DNA of 64,000 bases. Origin: Atopobium sp. (GTDB lineage Bacteria; Actinomycetota; Coriobacteriia; Coriobacteriales; Atopobiaceae). A program made the position numbers and the translations under genes. The DNA is taken from positions 1 to 64,000 of the forward strand of contig JAIJTS010000001.1 of the NCBI GenBank assembly GCA_022732885.1, written 5' to 3'. Under the pieces are notes generated by a model, which was not told the DNA's origin, did not search any database, and saw only the letters and a program-made list of their open reading frames with translations. Shown here in pieces: positions 24,001 through 32,287 of the stretch. Within the stretch, counting starts at the first letter, position 1. Each line of letters starts with the position of its first letter.

Positions 24001-24612
24001 TTAAACCTCCCGACGCGCTTCAATTGCACGTCCCAATGTTACCTCATCTGCGTACTCAAGGTCTCCGCCCACAGGAAGTCCACTTGCCAATCGGGTGACC
24101 GTTACGCCAAGCGGATTGATGGTTCTGGAGAGGTACGTTGCGGTTGTTTCTCCCTCAACGTCCGGATTGGTTGCTAAAACCACCTCGGTAACGGTGCCGT
24201 CTGCCAAACGGGACAACAACTCACGCACATGGAGCTGCTCGGGACCAATCTTGTCCATAGGCGAGATAACGCCGCCCAAGACGTGATAAAGACCGTGGAA
24301 AGCACCAGTGCGCTCAATTGCCGATACATCCTTAGGCTCAGAGACCACGCAGATTTTGCTTTGATCCCTGGAAGAATCCAGGCAGATATCGCATTCGTCA
24401 CGCGTTGCATAGTTGAAGCAAACGGGGCAAAAATGAACCTGCTGCTTAAGCTCCAAGATGGCCTGCGCCAAACGGCGAGCTTCCTCGGAATCAACCTCTA
24501 AAAGATGGTAGGCAATACGCTGAGCAGACTTTGGACCAATGCCTGGTAGACGACCCAACTCGTCAAGTAAGCGCTGCAGCGCGCGGCCATCATTTGTGGT
24601 ATCAAACGCCAT
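24001..24612 (-). CDS. recR: Recombination mediator RecR
   Basis: 203 residues, normal length. Works with RecF and RecO to load RecA on gapped DNA. N-terminal helix-hairpin-helix LGRLPGIGPKSAQRIAYHLL, zinc finger CPVCFNYATRDECDIC, Toprim motif with ICVVSEPKDVSAIERTGAFHGLYHVLGG, and ATNPDVEGETTATYL before the C-terminus. It follows the YbaB gene by three bases, the common dnaX-ybaB-recR order. Confidence 0.97.
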   Translation of the reverse strand: MAFDTTNDGRALQRLLDELGRLPGIGPKSAQRIAYHLLEVDSEEARRLAQAILELKQQVHFCPVCFNYATRDECDICLDSSRDQSKICVVSEPKDVSAIERTGAFHGLYHVLGGVISPMDKIGPEQLHVRELLSRLADGTVTEVVLATNPDVEGETTATYLSRTINPLGVTVTRLASGLPVGGDLEYADEVTLGRAIEARREV

Positions 24613-24615
24613 GGA

Positions 24616-24954
24616 TTAGAACAGTCCTGGGATATTCAGTCCGCCGGTCACTGCGCTCATCTGGGCAGACGCCTGAGACTCTGCAGACTCAAGAGCATCG
24701 TTTACGGCAGCTAGAATCATGTCCTGGAGCATCTCAATGTCCTCAGGATCAATTGCCTCAGGATCAATAGTGATGCTAGTCAGGCGCAAATCGCCGGATG
24801 CGGTTACCTTAACAGCACCGCCACCAGCACTTGCGGTTGCCTGCATAAGAGAAGCCTTCTGCTGAGCCGCCAGCAGCTGCTCCTGCATTTTGCGAGCCTG
24901 AGCCATCATCTGATTGCGGTTCATGCCGCCCATGTTAAATCCACCACGTGCCAT
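24616..24954 (-). CDS. YbaB/EbfC nucleoid-associated protein
   Basis: 112 residues. MARGGFNMGGMNRNQMMAQARKMQEQLLAAQQ is the family's N-terminal helix, followed by GGGAVKVTASGDLRLTSITIDPEAIDPEDIEMLQDMILAAVNDAL. It binds DNA as a dimer. I chose the ATG at 24954, with AGGAG seven bases upstream; the frame extends to 25011 but lacks support. It lies between dnaX and recR. Confidence 0.95.
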   Translation of the reverse strand: MARGGFNMGGMNRNQMMAQARKMQEQLLAAQQKASLMQATASAGGGAVKVTASGDLRLTSITIDPEAIDPEDIEMLQDMILAAVNDALESAESQASAQMSAVTGGLNIPGLF

Positions 24955-25049
24955 ATGTTCTCCTATCGTCATATCTATTTTAGACAAGTTGCGCTTTTTG
25001 CGCTGGCACATAGAACGCTGCGCATCAAAGCGTCATATCGCGAGAAGTA

Positions 25050-27380
25050 CTAGTTGTTTGCAAGATCTGCAGAAGCAGAAGTTCCAGCGTTCGAAGGCTC
25101 TGCTGTTTCTGAAGAAGTATCTGCGTCCGCCTTCTTCTCTACTGACAAAGAAATTGCTGGTCCAAATACCTTCTCAAGCATATCTGCCACGTTGTTGAGC
25201 TCTGGTGGAAGCGCAGAGCGAGCAGCAATGTCCTCTGGCGAGGCTGGTACAGGAGTTGGCTTTGGGTCCGGAGCTGGTTCGGGAGCTGGCGCAGCCGCAG
25301 GTGCAGATGCAGGTTGAGCCGCTGGTGCAGACGCAGGTGCAACTGGAGCTGGAACACCACCTTCAGCGGAGTTGTCCAAAACCGCAGCTACATCGTTATC
25401 GCTATAAGGAACCTGATCGTAGTCAGGGGCCTCAACTGGAGCTCCGCCAGACGCAGGTTCATCCCAAGGCATTGGATTAGACGCCTCAGGCGCTGAAACT
25501 GCTGGCACTGGAGCTGCAGGTGTGACAGGCGCAGCAGGTGCTGGTGCTGGAGCTGCAGGCACTGCTGGAGCTGGCTGAGTAACAGGAGCTGGCGCGGCCG
25601 CTGGCGCTGCAGGAGCAACCGGCGCGGCTGGCGCTGGAGCCGGTGTCTGAGCAGCGCGTTTCTCTCGCGAGATTGCCGTTGCAGCAAGGCTTGACTCAAC
25701 ATATTTGATACGGCGTGGACCCATGACCTGGGAAACGCACTCTTTTACAAACTCGGAAACTGCTGGCGTACTGAGCATCCTCATGGCAAACGAGGAGCCT
25801 TTAGGCAGGGTAACTACCAGTTCAGAGCCGTCATCAGACTCAAGCGTAGAACTGACCAGCAACGCTGCATGAGCAGCGTTCTTAGAGGTACAAACCTTGC
25901 CAACTTCTTTCCACTGTCTGACGAGAAGTGCATCTGCCTGGTCTACTTCTTTTGGCGCTGGCTTAGGCATTGGCTGCGAAGTTGGCTCTGCTGCGACTGA
26001 CGTTGGTGCCGGAGCGGGTGCAGGCTGCGGTGTTGACGCAGGTGCAGGCTGCGGTGTTGGCGCAGGTGCGGGAGCCGAAGCTGGTGCAGGAACAGCAACT
26101 GGAGCCGGCGCAGGCGCAGATACTTGAGCTGCCACGGGAGTGGGAGCCGGCGCAGCGGCAGAAACTGGCTGCGGTACCGGAGCAGGTGCGGGAGCTACGG
26201 GTTTCTCGACAGCTGGAGTTGCGACAACACCGTTTGCCAGCTGCTGCTCAAGAACAGCTACCCTATCTGCCAGCGCTTCCAATGAAAGCTCCGTGTTAGG
26301 GCGTGCCAGCTTGGTAAACGCAACCTCCAGAACCAGTCGCTGGTTCACGGCTGTGCGCATCTGATTTGCAGCATCACCCAGAATGGACAGAACTCTGGAG
26401 AGTCGGTCAACTGAACCAAATGCCTGGGCTTCTTTAGTAAGTTGCTCGGTAGATGCAGAGGAATTTGCGAGAGCTGGAGAATCAACGCCCACAGCTGCGC
26501 AAACATAGAGATCCCTTACGTGAACAGCCAGCTCGCGCGTGAATTGCAACAGATCTTTGCCACTTTCAAACAGCGTGTTTACCGTGGTAAAAAGCGAAGA
26601 AATGTCTCGTTGAGCCAGAGCCATTGCCGCATTGTTAATAAGAGAGCCAGAAGACTGGCCCAAAACATCGCGAACCGTCTGCTCAGAAATGACGCCGCCG
26701 CCGTAAACGGAGAGCTGCTCAAGAGAAGAAAGTGCGTCACGCATGCCACCGCGTGCATGACGAACAATAAGGTCAATAGCTGCGTCTTCGTAGGTAAAAC
26801 CCTCGTTTTTACAGACGCTAATCAGGTGCTCTGCCATCTCATCTGCAGCAATAGAGCGGAAATCAAAGCGCTGCACGCGGGAAAGAATGGTTGCAAGAAT
26901 TTTTTGAGGATCGGTGGTACACATGATAAACGTCACGTGCGAAGGAGGCTCCTCCAACGTCTTGAGCAGGGCGTTAAATGCCGCCGAGGTAAGCATATGC
27001 ACCTCGTCGATGATGTAAACCTTGCCCTTGCCGCGCACAGGAGCGTAACTAGCGCGAGAAATTATTTCTTCTCGCACGTTATCAACACCGGTGTTAGAGG
27101 CGGCGTCAATCTCAAAGACATCTGGGTGCTGACCAGCAGCAATCAGCTGGCAGTCCTCGCAAGTGCCATCAGGCAGATGACCAGGAGCCTCATGACAGAG
27201 AATAGCTTTTGCCAGCAAGCGAGCCATAGTGGTCTTACCTGTGCCGCGAGGTCCGCAGAACAGGTATGCGTGGCTGAGCTTTTGCTCCAAGACCGCTCGC
27301 TTGAGGGTGCCGACCACGTGCTTCTGGCCAACTACCTGCTCAAACGTTTGCGGGCGATACTTTGTATACAGTGATTCCAT
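25050..27380 (-). CDS. dnaX: DNA polymerase III subunits gamma/tau
   Basis: 776 residues. Clamp-loader ATPase. MESLYTKYRPQTFEQVVGQ starts the AAA+ module, GPRGTGKTTMARLLAKA is the Walker A, CHEAPGHLPDGTCEDC the zinc-binding insertion, and IIDEVHMLTSAAFNALLKTLEEPP the DExx box and sensor region. After about residue 390 the protein is dominated by Ala/Pro-rich linkers, interrupted by a folded block (VRQWKEVGKVCTSKNAAHAALL). The start is ATG 27380 with GGAGG; the open frame continues 150 codons upstream only as an antisense shadow of rpmE. Heads the dnaX-ybaB-recR operon. Confidence 0.96.
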   Translation of the reverse strand: MESLYTKYRPQTFEQVVGQKHVVGTLKRAVLEQKLSHAYLFCGPRGTGKTTMARLLAKAILCHEAPGHLPDGTCEDCQLIAAGQHPDVFEIDAASNTGVDNVREEIISRASYAPVRGKGKVYIIDEVHMLTSAAFNALLKTLEEPPSHVTFIMCTTDPQKILATILSRVQRFDFRSIAADEMAEHLISVCKNEGFTYEDAAIDLIVRHARGGMRDALSSLEQLSVYGGGVISEQTVRDVLGQSSGSLINNAAMALAQRDISSLFTTVNTLFESGKDLLQFTRELAVHVRDLYVCAAVGVDSPALANSSASTEQLTKEAQAFGSVDRLSRVLSILGDAANQMRTAVNQRLVLEVAFTKLARPNTELSLEALADRVAVLEQQLANGVVATPAVEKPVAPAPAPVPQPVSAAAPAPTPVAAQVSAPAPAPVAVPAPASAPAPAPTPQPAPASTPQPAPAPAPTSVAAEPTSQPMPKPAPKEVDQADALLVRQWKEVGKVCTSKNAAHAALLVSSTLESDDGSELVVTLPKGSSFAMRMLSTPAVSEFVKECVSQVMGPRRIKYVESSLAATAISREKRAAQTPAPAPAAPVAPAAPAAAPAPVTQPAPAVPAAPAPAPAAPVTPAAPVPAVSAPEASNPMPWDEPASGGAPVEAPDYDQVPYSDNDVAAVLDNSAEGGVPAPVAPASAPAAQPASAPAAAPAPEPAPDPKPTPVPASPEDIAARSALPPELNNVADMLEKVFGPAISLSVEKKADADTSSETAEPSNAGTSASADLANN

Positions 27381-27445
27381 TCGTCCTCCGACGGCAGATT
27401 TTTCACTTTCAAGTATACCCTCTGAGTTGAAAGGGTTTCTCGCCA

Positions 27446-27475
27446 AACAAAAACGGGGCAGCCGAAGCCACCCCG
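27446..27475 (-). terminator. Terminator of rpmE
   Basis: On the minus strand, CGGGG and CCCCG flank a TTCG-looped inner stem, followed by TTTTTG. Confidence 0.85.
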
Positions 27476-27513
27476 ATTCTGTACTCTGCGGTCTTTGCGC
27501 GAGCAAATACCTG

Positions 27514-27927
27514 CTACTCTGCAGCCTCTTCGGTTGCAGGTGCCTCAGCCTCAGCCTCAGCCTCAGCCTCTGGCTCTGCAGCTGGTGCGTTCTTAGCGAA
27601 CTCAGCAGCACGCTTTGCCTTCTCAGCAGCCTTAGCCTCAGCAGCAGCCTTACGAGCAGCCTCCTGCTCAGCAGCCTTAGCAGCCTTTGCCTCCTTGGCA
27701 GCCTTAGCAGCCTCAAGAGCAGCATTTGCTGCGCCACCGAACTTATCGGCGAAGCGCTGGACACGTCCACCAGTATCGACAAGCTTCTGCTGACCCGTAT
27801 AGAATGGGTGGCACTTGTCGCAGAGGTCAAGACGCATCTCTGGAACAGTTGCGTGTGTGGTCCAGGTGTTTCCGCAGGTGCAGCGAACAGTGCACTCTAC
27901 GTACTCTGGATGAATACCTTGCTTCAT
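27514..27927 (-). CDS. rpmE: Ribosomal protein L31 with long C-terminal extension
   Basis: 137 residues. Residues 1-70 are a zinc-type L31 of the large ribosomal subunit: MKQGIHPEYVECTVRCTCGN and DLCDKCHPFYTGQQKLVDTGGRVQRF, with two cysteine pairs. L31 is usually 65-85 residues. Here about 65 extra residues form an Ala/Lys/Glu-rich helix (EAAKAAKEAKAAKAAEQEAARKA) ending in an acidic EAEAEAEAEAPATEE tail. TAAGGAG precedes the ATG. A two-hairpin leader lies upstream. Confidence 0.95.
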   Translation of the reverse strand: MKQGIHPEYVECTVRCTCGNTWTTHATVPEMRLDLCDKCHPFYTGQQKLVDTGGRVQRFADKFGGAANAALEAAKAAKEAKAAKAAEQEAARKAAAEAKAAEKAKRAAEFAKNAPAAEPEAEAEAEAEAPATEEAAE

Positions 27928-27940
27928 GCAGGACTCCTTA

Positions 27941-28005
27941 CATCGGCTCTGGTTTCCGACCAGAGCAGGGGTGTCTTTTTGAGCACGTGCTCAATCAAGA
28001 CAATA
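27941..28005 (-). promoter_or_regulatory. Structured rpmE leader (candidate L31 autoregulatory leader)
   Basis: Two hairpins lie directly upstream of the ribosome site. One is GCTCTGGT/ACCAGAGC (27946-27966). The other is the 16-bp palindrome TTGAGCACGTGCTCAA (27979-27994), flanked by GTCTT/AAGAC. L31 leaders have been described in several phyla, and I recall one for Coriobacteria. Match to that model is not tested. Confidence 0.55.
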
Positions 28006-28169
28006 AGCTGAAAAAGTATAGCAGAACAACACCTCTGTTGCTAGAAGTAGTTGGCGAGAAATTCACATTTTGTGCAGATAAATCTTGTGGCGACAACTTT
28101 AGAGATGCGCCTAATGGGCTAAAATCCAATACAACACAAAAGACAGCCCACAGCACCTTCGGAGGCATA

Positions 28170-28952
28170 ATGTTTTTATCGATTGATGTAGGCAACACGC
28201 AAACTGCCATTGGTTTATTTGACAGTGAAGGCGCTATGGTGCGCGGCTGGAGAATGCCTACCGATCAAAGTGACACCTCCGATATTTTGCATGGACGCCT
28301 CTTCACGTTCTTCCAGAAAGATGGGCTAAGCCTTGCTGACGTTGAGGCTGGTGGACTTTCGTGCGTGGTCCCCGTTATCACACGTGCTTGGCAGCGCTGC
28401 TTTGAGCTGCTGCTTAACAAACCTCTGACTCGCATTAACGCGCTTTCCACGGATAAAATCCGCTTCAACATCCCCCACCCCGAACTTGTGGGTGCTGATC
28501 GCATAGCAAATTCTGTAGCTGCAACTGAGCGCTACGGTTATCCCGTTATTGTGGTTGATTTTGGCACCGCCACTAATTTAGACGTTGTCGATAAGGACGG
28601 CGTGTTCCGCGGAGGTGCTATTTCACCAGGTATTATGATCTCTGCAAACGCCCTCTTTGCGCGCGCAGCCAAGCTTTCTAGCATTCCTATCAAAGCACCT
28701 GAAACTGTCTTGGGTAACACTACAGAAAGTGCTGTTCAGGCAGGCATTGTAGTTGGAGCCGCCGCTCAGGCAGAGGGTCTGGTTGCCAGAACACTCAAAG
28801 AGCCTGGTATTGAGGGCGCAACTGTTATTGCAACAGGTGGTCTAGCAAATACCGTCAGCGAAGCAACGGATGTCTTTGATGTAGTTGATCCGCAGCTCAC
28901 CATGCGTGGCATTTATCTGATCTGGAAGCAGTCTGCTCAGGCTGCCAAGTAG
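28170..28952 (+). CDS. coaX: Type III pantothenate kinase
   Basis: 260 residues. ATP-dependent phosphorylation of pantothenate, the first step of coenzyme A synthesis. MFLSIDVGNTQTAIGLFD is the N-terminal phosphate loop, VVDFGTATNLDVVDKDG the second with the catalytic aspartate region, GGAISPGIMISANALFARAAKL the substrate site, and ATGGLANTVS the adenosine motif. I chose the ATG at 28170, with GGAGG four bases upstream, not the longer open frame that overlaps rpmE. Divergent from rpmE. Confidence 0.96.
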   Translation: MFLSIDVGNTQTAIGLFDSEGAMVRGWRMPTDQSDTSDILHGRLFTFFQKDGLSLADVEAGGLSCVVPVITRAWQRCFELLLNKPLTRINALSTDKIRFNIPHPELVGADRIANSVAATERYGYPVIVVDFGTATNLDVVDKDGVFRGGAISPGIMISANALFARAAKLSSIPIKAPETVLGNTTESAVQAGIVVGAAAQAEGLVARTLKEPGIEGATVIATGGLANTVSEATDVFDVVDPQLTMRGIYLIWKQSAQAAK

Positions 28953-29002
28953 CTGACAACGCGGGATATTGCCGCAGCTACGTTCTGCAGCTAGACCAGC
29001 AG

Positions 29003-29737
29003 CTAGACCGCTGGAACTACCGAAGCTTCATCCTCGCTCACAAGGATTTCTTTGCCGTCCTTATCAACAAGGATGGCATGACCCCACACGTCAATACCGC
29101 CAAATCGAGCGGTCAGCGCAACAGTACCGTTTGGGTATACCTTGTTAACCTGCTGTCCAAGCAGAGGAACCATGTCAAAGTAGTCGCTCAAAATGAGTGC
29201 GATTGGCCCCGCAAAGCTCCGTGCACGCTTAACCTGCTGCTCCCACGTGCTTACGCTCTGAACTACCAGCCCAGATACCTTTTTAGCGAGAAGTTCTGTG
29301 TTGTCTACAGCATCAAACGTCAGGCTCAGTACCTTAATGTCTGCGACAACGCTTACTACAGCAAACATACCCTCTTGATAGCCAGCAGTAGCCTTAATTG
29401 TGGCTACTAACTGGTCTTTATAGCAGATATCGTAAGGCCAGCGGATACCAAAGCCCTCATCTGCTGCACGTAAGAACTGACAGACTCCTAGCGCTACAAC
29501 GTATGGAACCGCAGGTACATAGGGCATCGAAACCTCAAGGCGTACAACGGTTGCAACCTCAAGGGATTTCTCGCCAGCCGGTGTGGACGCTGGTGCAGAA
29601 GCTAGCTCGGAAGCGGATTCACAGCACTTGTCTTGACTCTGAGCAGCGCATTCCTGCACGTCAAAGGCACGGAATACAAACTCGCCCGTTTGTGCGCCGC
29701 TGCGTGCCAGCTCTAGAGCTTCTTGTGCTACTCCCAC
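29003..29737 (-). CDS. Biotin protein ligase-like protein (BPL/LplA family)
   Basis: 244 residues. EGFGIRWPYDICYKDQLVATIKATAGYQEGMFAVVSVVADI corresponds to the BirA block K/RWPNDI...KLAGIL, where the lysine contacts biotinyl-AMP. The last 45 residues (GTVALTARFGGIDVWGHAILVDKDGKEILV) look like the BirA C-terminal SH3-like domain. The N-terminal catalytic loop (GRGRxGR) is not seen; instead there is a Ser/Ala-rich insert (SASELASAPASTPAGEKS). It may be a diverged or inactive ligase. It overlaps the end of folP-folK by ten bases. Confidence 0.6.
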   Translation of the reverse strand: MGVAQEALELARSGAQTGEFVFRAFDVQECAAQSQDKCCESASELASAPASTPAGEKSLEVATVVRLEVSMPYVPAVPYVVALGVCQFLRAADEGFGIRWPYDICYKDQLVATIKATAGYQEGMFAVVSVVADIKVLSLTFDAVDNTELLAKKVSGLVVQSVSTWEQQVKRARSFAGPIALILSDYFDMVPLLGQQVNKVYPNGTVALTARFGGIDVWGHAILVDKDGKEILVSEDEASVVPAV

Positions 29738-31203
29738 GTAATGGCTCCCAGATCCTCGGTTACGTGACCAACGCGCTGGTCAGGAGGGGCAATCTCCACA
29801 CCGCCATGAGAGAAGAAGCGCACAGGATCGTGCATCAGGTCCTCCATGGGAACAAGCACGTAATCACGCTCGCCCATGCGTGGATGAGGCAAAGTAAGGT
29901 GTTTACCTGCGTGCTGCTCACCCTCAATCCACAGAAGGTCGCAGTCAATAGTGCGAGGACCATGGCCCTCCTCGCCCTTCTTGCGGGTACGGTTAAGAGC
30001 GTTTTCTACCTCAAGCAACTTGTCCATCAGCACAAGCGGATGAAGTTCAGTTCTAATCTCGGCAACGGCGTCTACCACAGGTGTAGCAATTCCGTACGCA
30101 GGCTCAGTCTCATAGGCGTGGCTGACCGAAACAACGCAGGTCAGTGGAATCTCGTCAATAAGCTGCGTTGCGCGTGCCAGATATCCCACGCGGTCTCCCA
30201 CGTTAGAACCAAGTGCCACAAATCCCTGACGGGGGTCGTGCTCGGTCATAGCCCAATAGGCGTTGATCGCCTGAGCCGTTCCTGCAACATCGTGAACGCG
30301 CAGGATACGGGCGCCGTTGGTGATGGCAGCAATGCAGATTGCATGCGTAGCTGCGTCGCGCTGCGTAGCCTCAGTTACGCCAGAAACGGCACCAACAAAG
30401 CGCTTTCTGGATACAGCGCAGAGCAGCGGATATCCCATAGAAACCATCGAGCGAGTAGCGCGCTGAATAACCACGTCCTCGTCAGCAAACTTGTCAAAAC
30501 CTGGACCCGGGTCAATGCAGATGCGATCCTTGGAAACGCCCGCACGCATCAAACCACGAGCTTGATCACCCAAAAAGCCCATAATCTGGCGCATGATAGG
30601 CGCCTCTTCAGGCAAAGTAAAACGGCGCTGGGAACTCAACGTGCGTGTCTCAGCTCCTGTAGCTGCAACTCTAGCAGCGGCACTACCCGTAGGGCGAGAA
30701 GGACGCATGTCGTCGAGCTGCACCTGCTTGCGCTCAACACGAGCACCAAGGCCTTCCTTGTTCCAGTGCACCACAATGCAGCCACAGTCAGATTCTGCAG
30801 CTACGGCAACCATCTCTGGATCGGTAAAACCAGAAACGTCGTTGATGATTGAAGCTCCAAGGCGGACGCACATCTTTGCTACCTCGGCGTGGCGTGTGTC
30901 AATGGATACAATTGCACCAGCTGCTACTAACGCGCGTACCACGGGTACTACACGCTCAGCCTCTTCTGTAGGCAGAACAGGCGTATGACCACCTGGACGG
31001 GTAGACTCTCCCCCAACGTCAATGATGTCGGCACCTTCATCCAACATCTGCAATCCACGAGCAATTGCAGCGTCTGGATCATAGTTTTTTCCGCCATCAG
31101 AAAACGAATCTGGAGTGACGTTAAGAACGCCCATGATTCTAGGGCGCGCCAACGAGATTGTATGAGTTCCACATTGCCAAGTGTTGTAGCTTTGACGAAG
31201 CAT
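29728..31203 (-). CDS. folP-folK: Fused dihydropteroate synthase / HPPK
   Basis: 491 residues joining two consecutive folate enzymes. N-terminal dihydropteroate synthase: RPRIMGVLNVTPDSFSDGG, DIIDVGGESTRPGG, DTRHAEVAKMCVRLGASIINDVSGF, DPGPGFDKF and LLCAVSRKRFVG. A 35-residue insert (VQLDDMRPSRPTGSAAARVAATG) sits in its middle. C-terminal 6-hydroxymethyl-7,8-dihydropterin pyrophosphokinase: GFVALGSNVGDRVGYL, and GPRTIDCDLLWIEG...LTLPHPRMGERDYVLVPM. FolK makes the FolP substrate, so the fusion runs against pathway order. Start ATG 31203 with GGAGG; the open frame before it is unsupported. Confidence 0.95.
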   Translation of the reverse strand: MLRQSYNTWQCGTHTISLARPRIMGVLNVTPDSFSDGGKNYDPDAAIARGLQMLDEGADIIDVGGESTRPGGHTPVLPTEEAERVVPVVRALVAAGAIVSIDTRHAEVAKMCVRLGASIINDVSGFTDPEMVAVAAESDCGCIVVHWNKEGLGARVERKQVQLDDMRPSRPTGSAAARVAATGAETRTLSSQRRFTLPEEAPIMRQIMGFLGDQARGLMRAGVSKDRICIDPGPGFDKFADEDVVIQRATRSMVSMGYPLLCAVSRKRFVGAVSGVTEATQRDAATHAICIAAITNGARILRVHDVAGTAQAINAYWAMTEHDPRQGFVALGSNVGDRVGYLARATQLIDEIPLTCVVSVSHAYETEPAYGIATPVVDAVAEIRTELHPLVLMDKLLEVENALNRTRKKGEEGHGPRTIDCDLLWIEGEQHAGKHLTLPHPRMGERDYVLVPMEDLMHDPVRFFSHGGVEIAPPDQRVGHVTEDLGAITWE

Positions 31204-31406
31204 GAATCCTCCTTGCCAGCTATGAATGTTTCTATTGTAGCGGTATTGACGGCCGTTGCTCGTATACCATGGATTTATTGAAAGTTTATTGCCGCAAACG
31301 CACCGCTTGGCACCACGACCGAAGTGCAGAGTGCGTCTTATCCACGGCAACTGCGATACAAACCGCTGCAACCTAAACCACCAGGTCGCAGCATGAAAGA
31401 GGAGCT

Positions 31407-32186
31407 ATGAGCGATACTCAAGAGTACAAACTGATTTCCTGGAACGTCAACGGCCTGCGCGCTGTGCTCAAAAAAGAGCCTTCCTTCACAGAAATTTTTG
31501 AAACCATAAACGCTGATGTATTTGCACTTCAAGAAACTAAGTTGCAGGAAGGCCAGGTTGAGCTGGATCTTCCTGGCTATGTTCAAACCTGGAACTACGC
31601 AGACAGAAAAGGCTATTCCGGCACAGCGGTTTTCTCGCGAGAAACCCCTCTACAGGTAATTCGCCAGATTGGATGCCCTGTTGCTGACGACGAGGGCCGT
31701 GTCTGTGCACTGGAATTTGAGAAGTTCTGGTTTGTATGCGTATACACGCCAAACTCAAAAGACCAGCTTGCACGCTTGGATGAGCGTCTTGAGTGGGATC
31801 AGCACTATCGTGAGTTCTTAGCCAAGCTGTCTGAGCAAAAACCAGTGATTACCTGCGGCGATTTTAACGTTGCCCACAACGAGATTGACCTTAAGAACCC
31901 TTCATCTAACAGGCAAAACGCAGGTTTCTCGGACGAGGAGCGCGAGAGCTTTACCAAACTTTTAGACGCAGGCTTTACCGATACGTTTAGGTACCGCCAC
32001 CCTGACATGACCGGCGCTTACAGCTGGTGGAGCTACCGCTTCAACGCGCGCAAGAACAATGCCGGCTGGCGTATTGACTACTTCCTGGTCTCTGACTGCA
32101 TTGCTGAGCAGGTCAAAAGCGCATCCATCTTGAGTGAGGTCTACGGCAGCGATCACTGCCCCGTTGAACTGGGCATTGAGCTGTAG
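31407..32186 (+). CDS. xth: Exodeoxyribonuclease III (AP endonuclease)
   Basis: 259 residues. Mg-dependent enzyme of the endonuclease/exonuclease/phosphatase fold that cuts at abasic sites. KLISWNVNGLRAVLKK has the first metal ligand N, FALQETKLQEGQ the E, CGDFNVAHNEIDLKNP the D/N pair, GAYSWWSYRFNARKNNAGWRIDYFLVSD and the final SDHCPVELGIEL the catalytic D-H. GAGGAGC precedes the ATG. Divergent from folP-folK. Confidence 0.97.
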   Translation: MSDTQEYKLISWNVNGLRAVLKKEPSFTEIFETINADVFALQETKLQEGQVELDLPGYVQTWNYADRKGYSGTAVFSRETPLQVIRQIGCPVADDEGRVCALEFEKFWFVCVYTPNSKDQLARLDERLEWDQHYREFLAKLSEQKPVITCGDFNVAHNEIDLKNPSSNRQNAGFSDEERESFTKLLDAGFTDTFRYRHPDMTGAYSWWSYRFNARKNNAGWRIDYFLVSDCIAEQVKSASILSEVYGSDHCPVELGIEL

Positions 32187-32195
32187 TCCGTGCAG

Positions 32196-32223
32196 GTGGC
32201 GAGAAGACCGGTCTTCTCGCCAG
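32196..32223. repeat. Hairpin of two inverted GGCGAGAA motifs after xth
   Basis: The perfect 26-bp palindrome is TGGCGAGAAGACC followed by its complement (32197-32222). Each arm carries one copy of the window-wide octamer (32198-32205 and 32214-32221). Ten bases after the xth stop; no T-run follows. Confidence 0.85.
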
Positions 32224-32287
32224 GGTTGCCTCAAGATGGCGGCCGTGATTAACTAGAGTTGTCGATTGAGATTCAAAGGAGCACGTC

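Noticed and set aside
26442..27374. 310-codon frame antisense to dnaX
   Set aside because: Entirely opposite the ATPase domain; no ribosome site.
27381..27830. N-terminal 150-codon extension of dnaX
   Set aside because: The added residues are Leu/Arg-rich antisense of rpmE; GGAGG and the conserved MESLYTKYRP start at 27380.
31204..31371. N-terminal extension of folP-folK
   Set aside because: No ribosome site; GGAGG and family homology begin at 31203.
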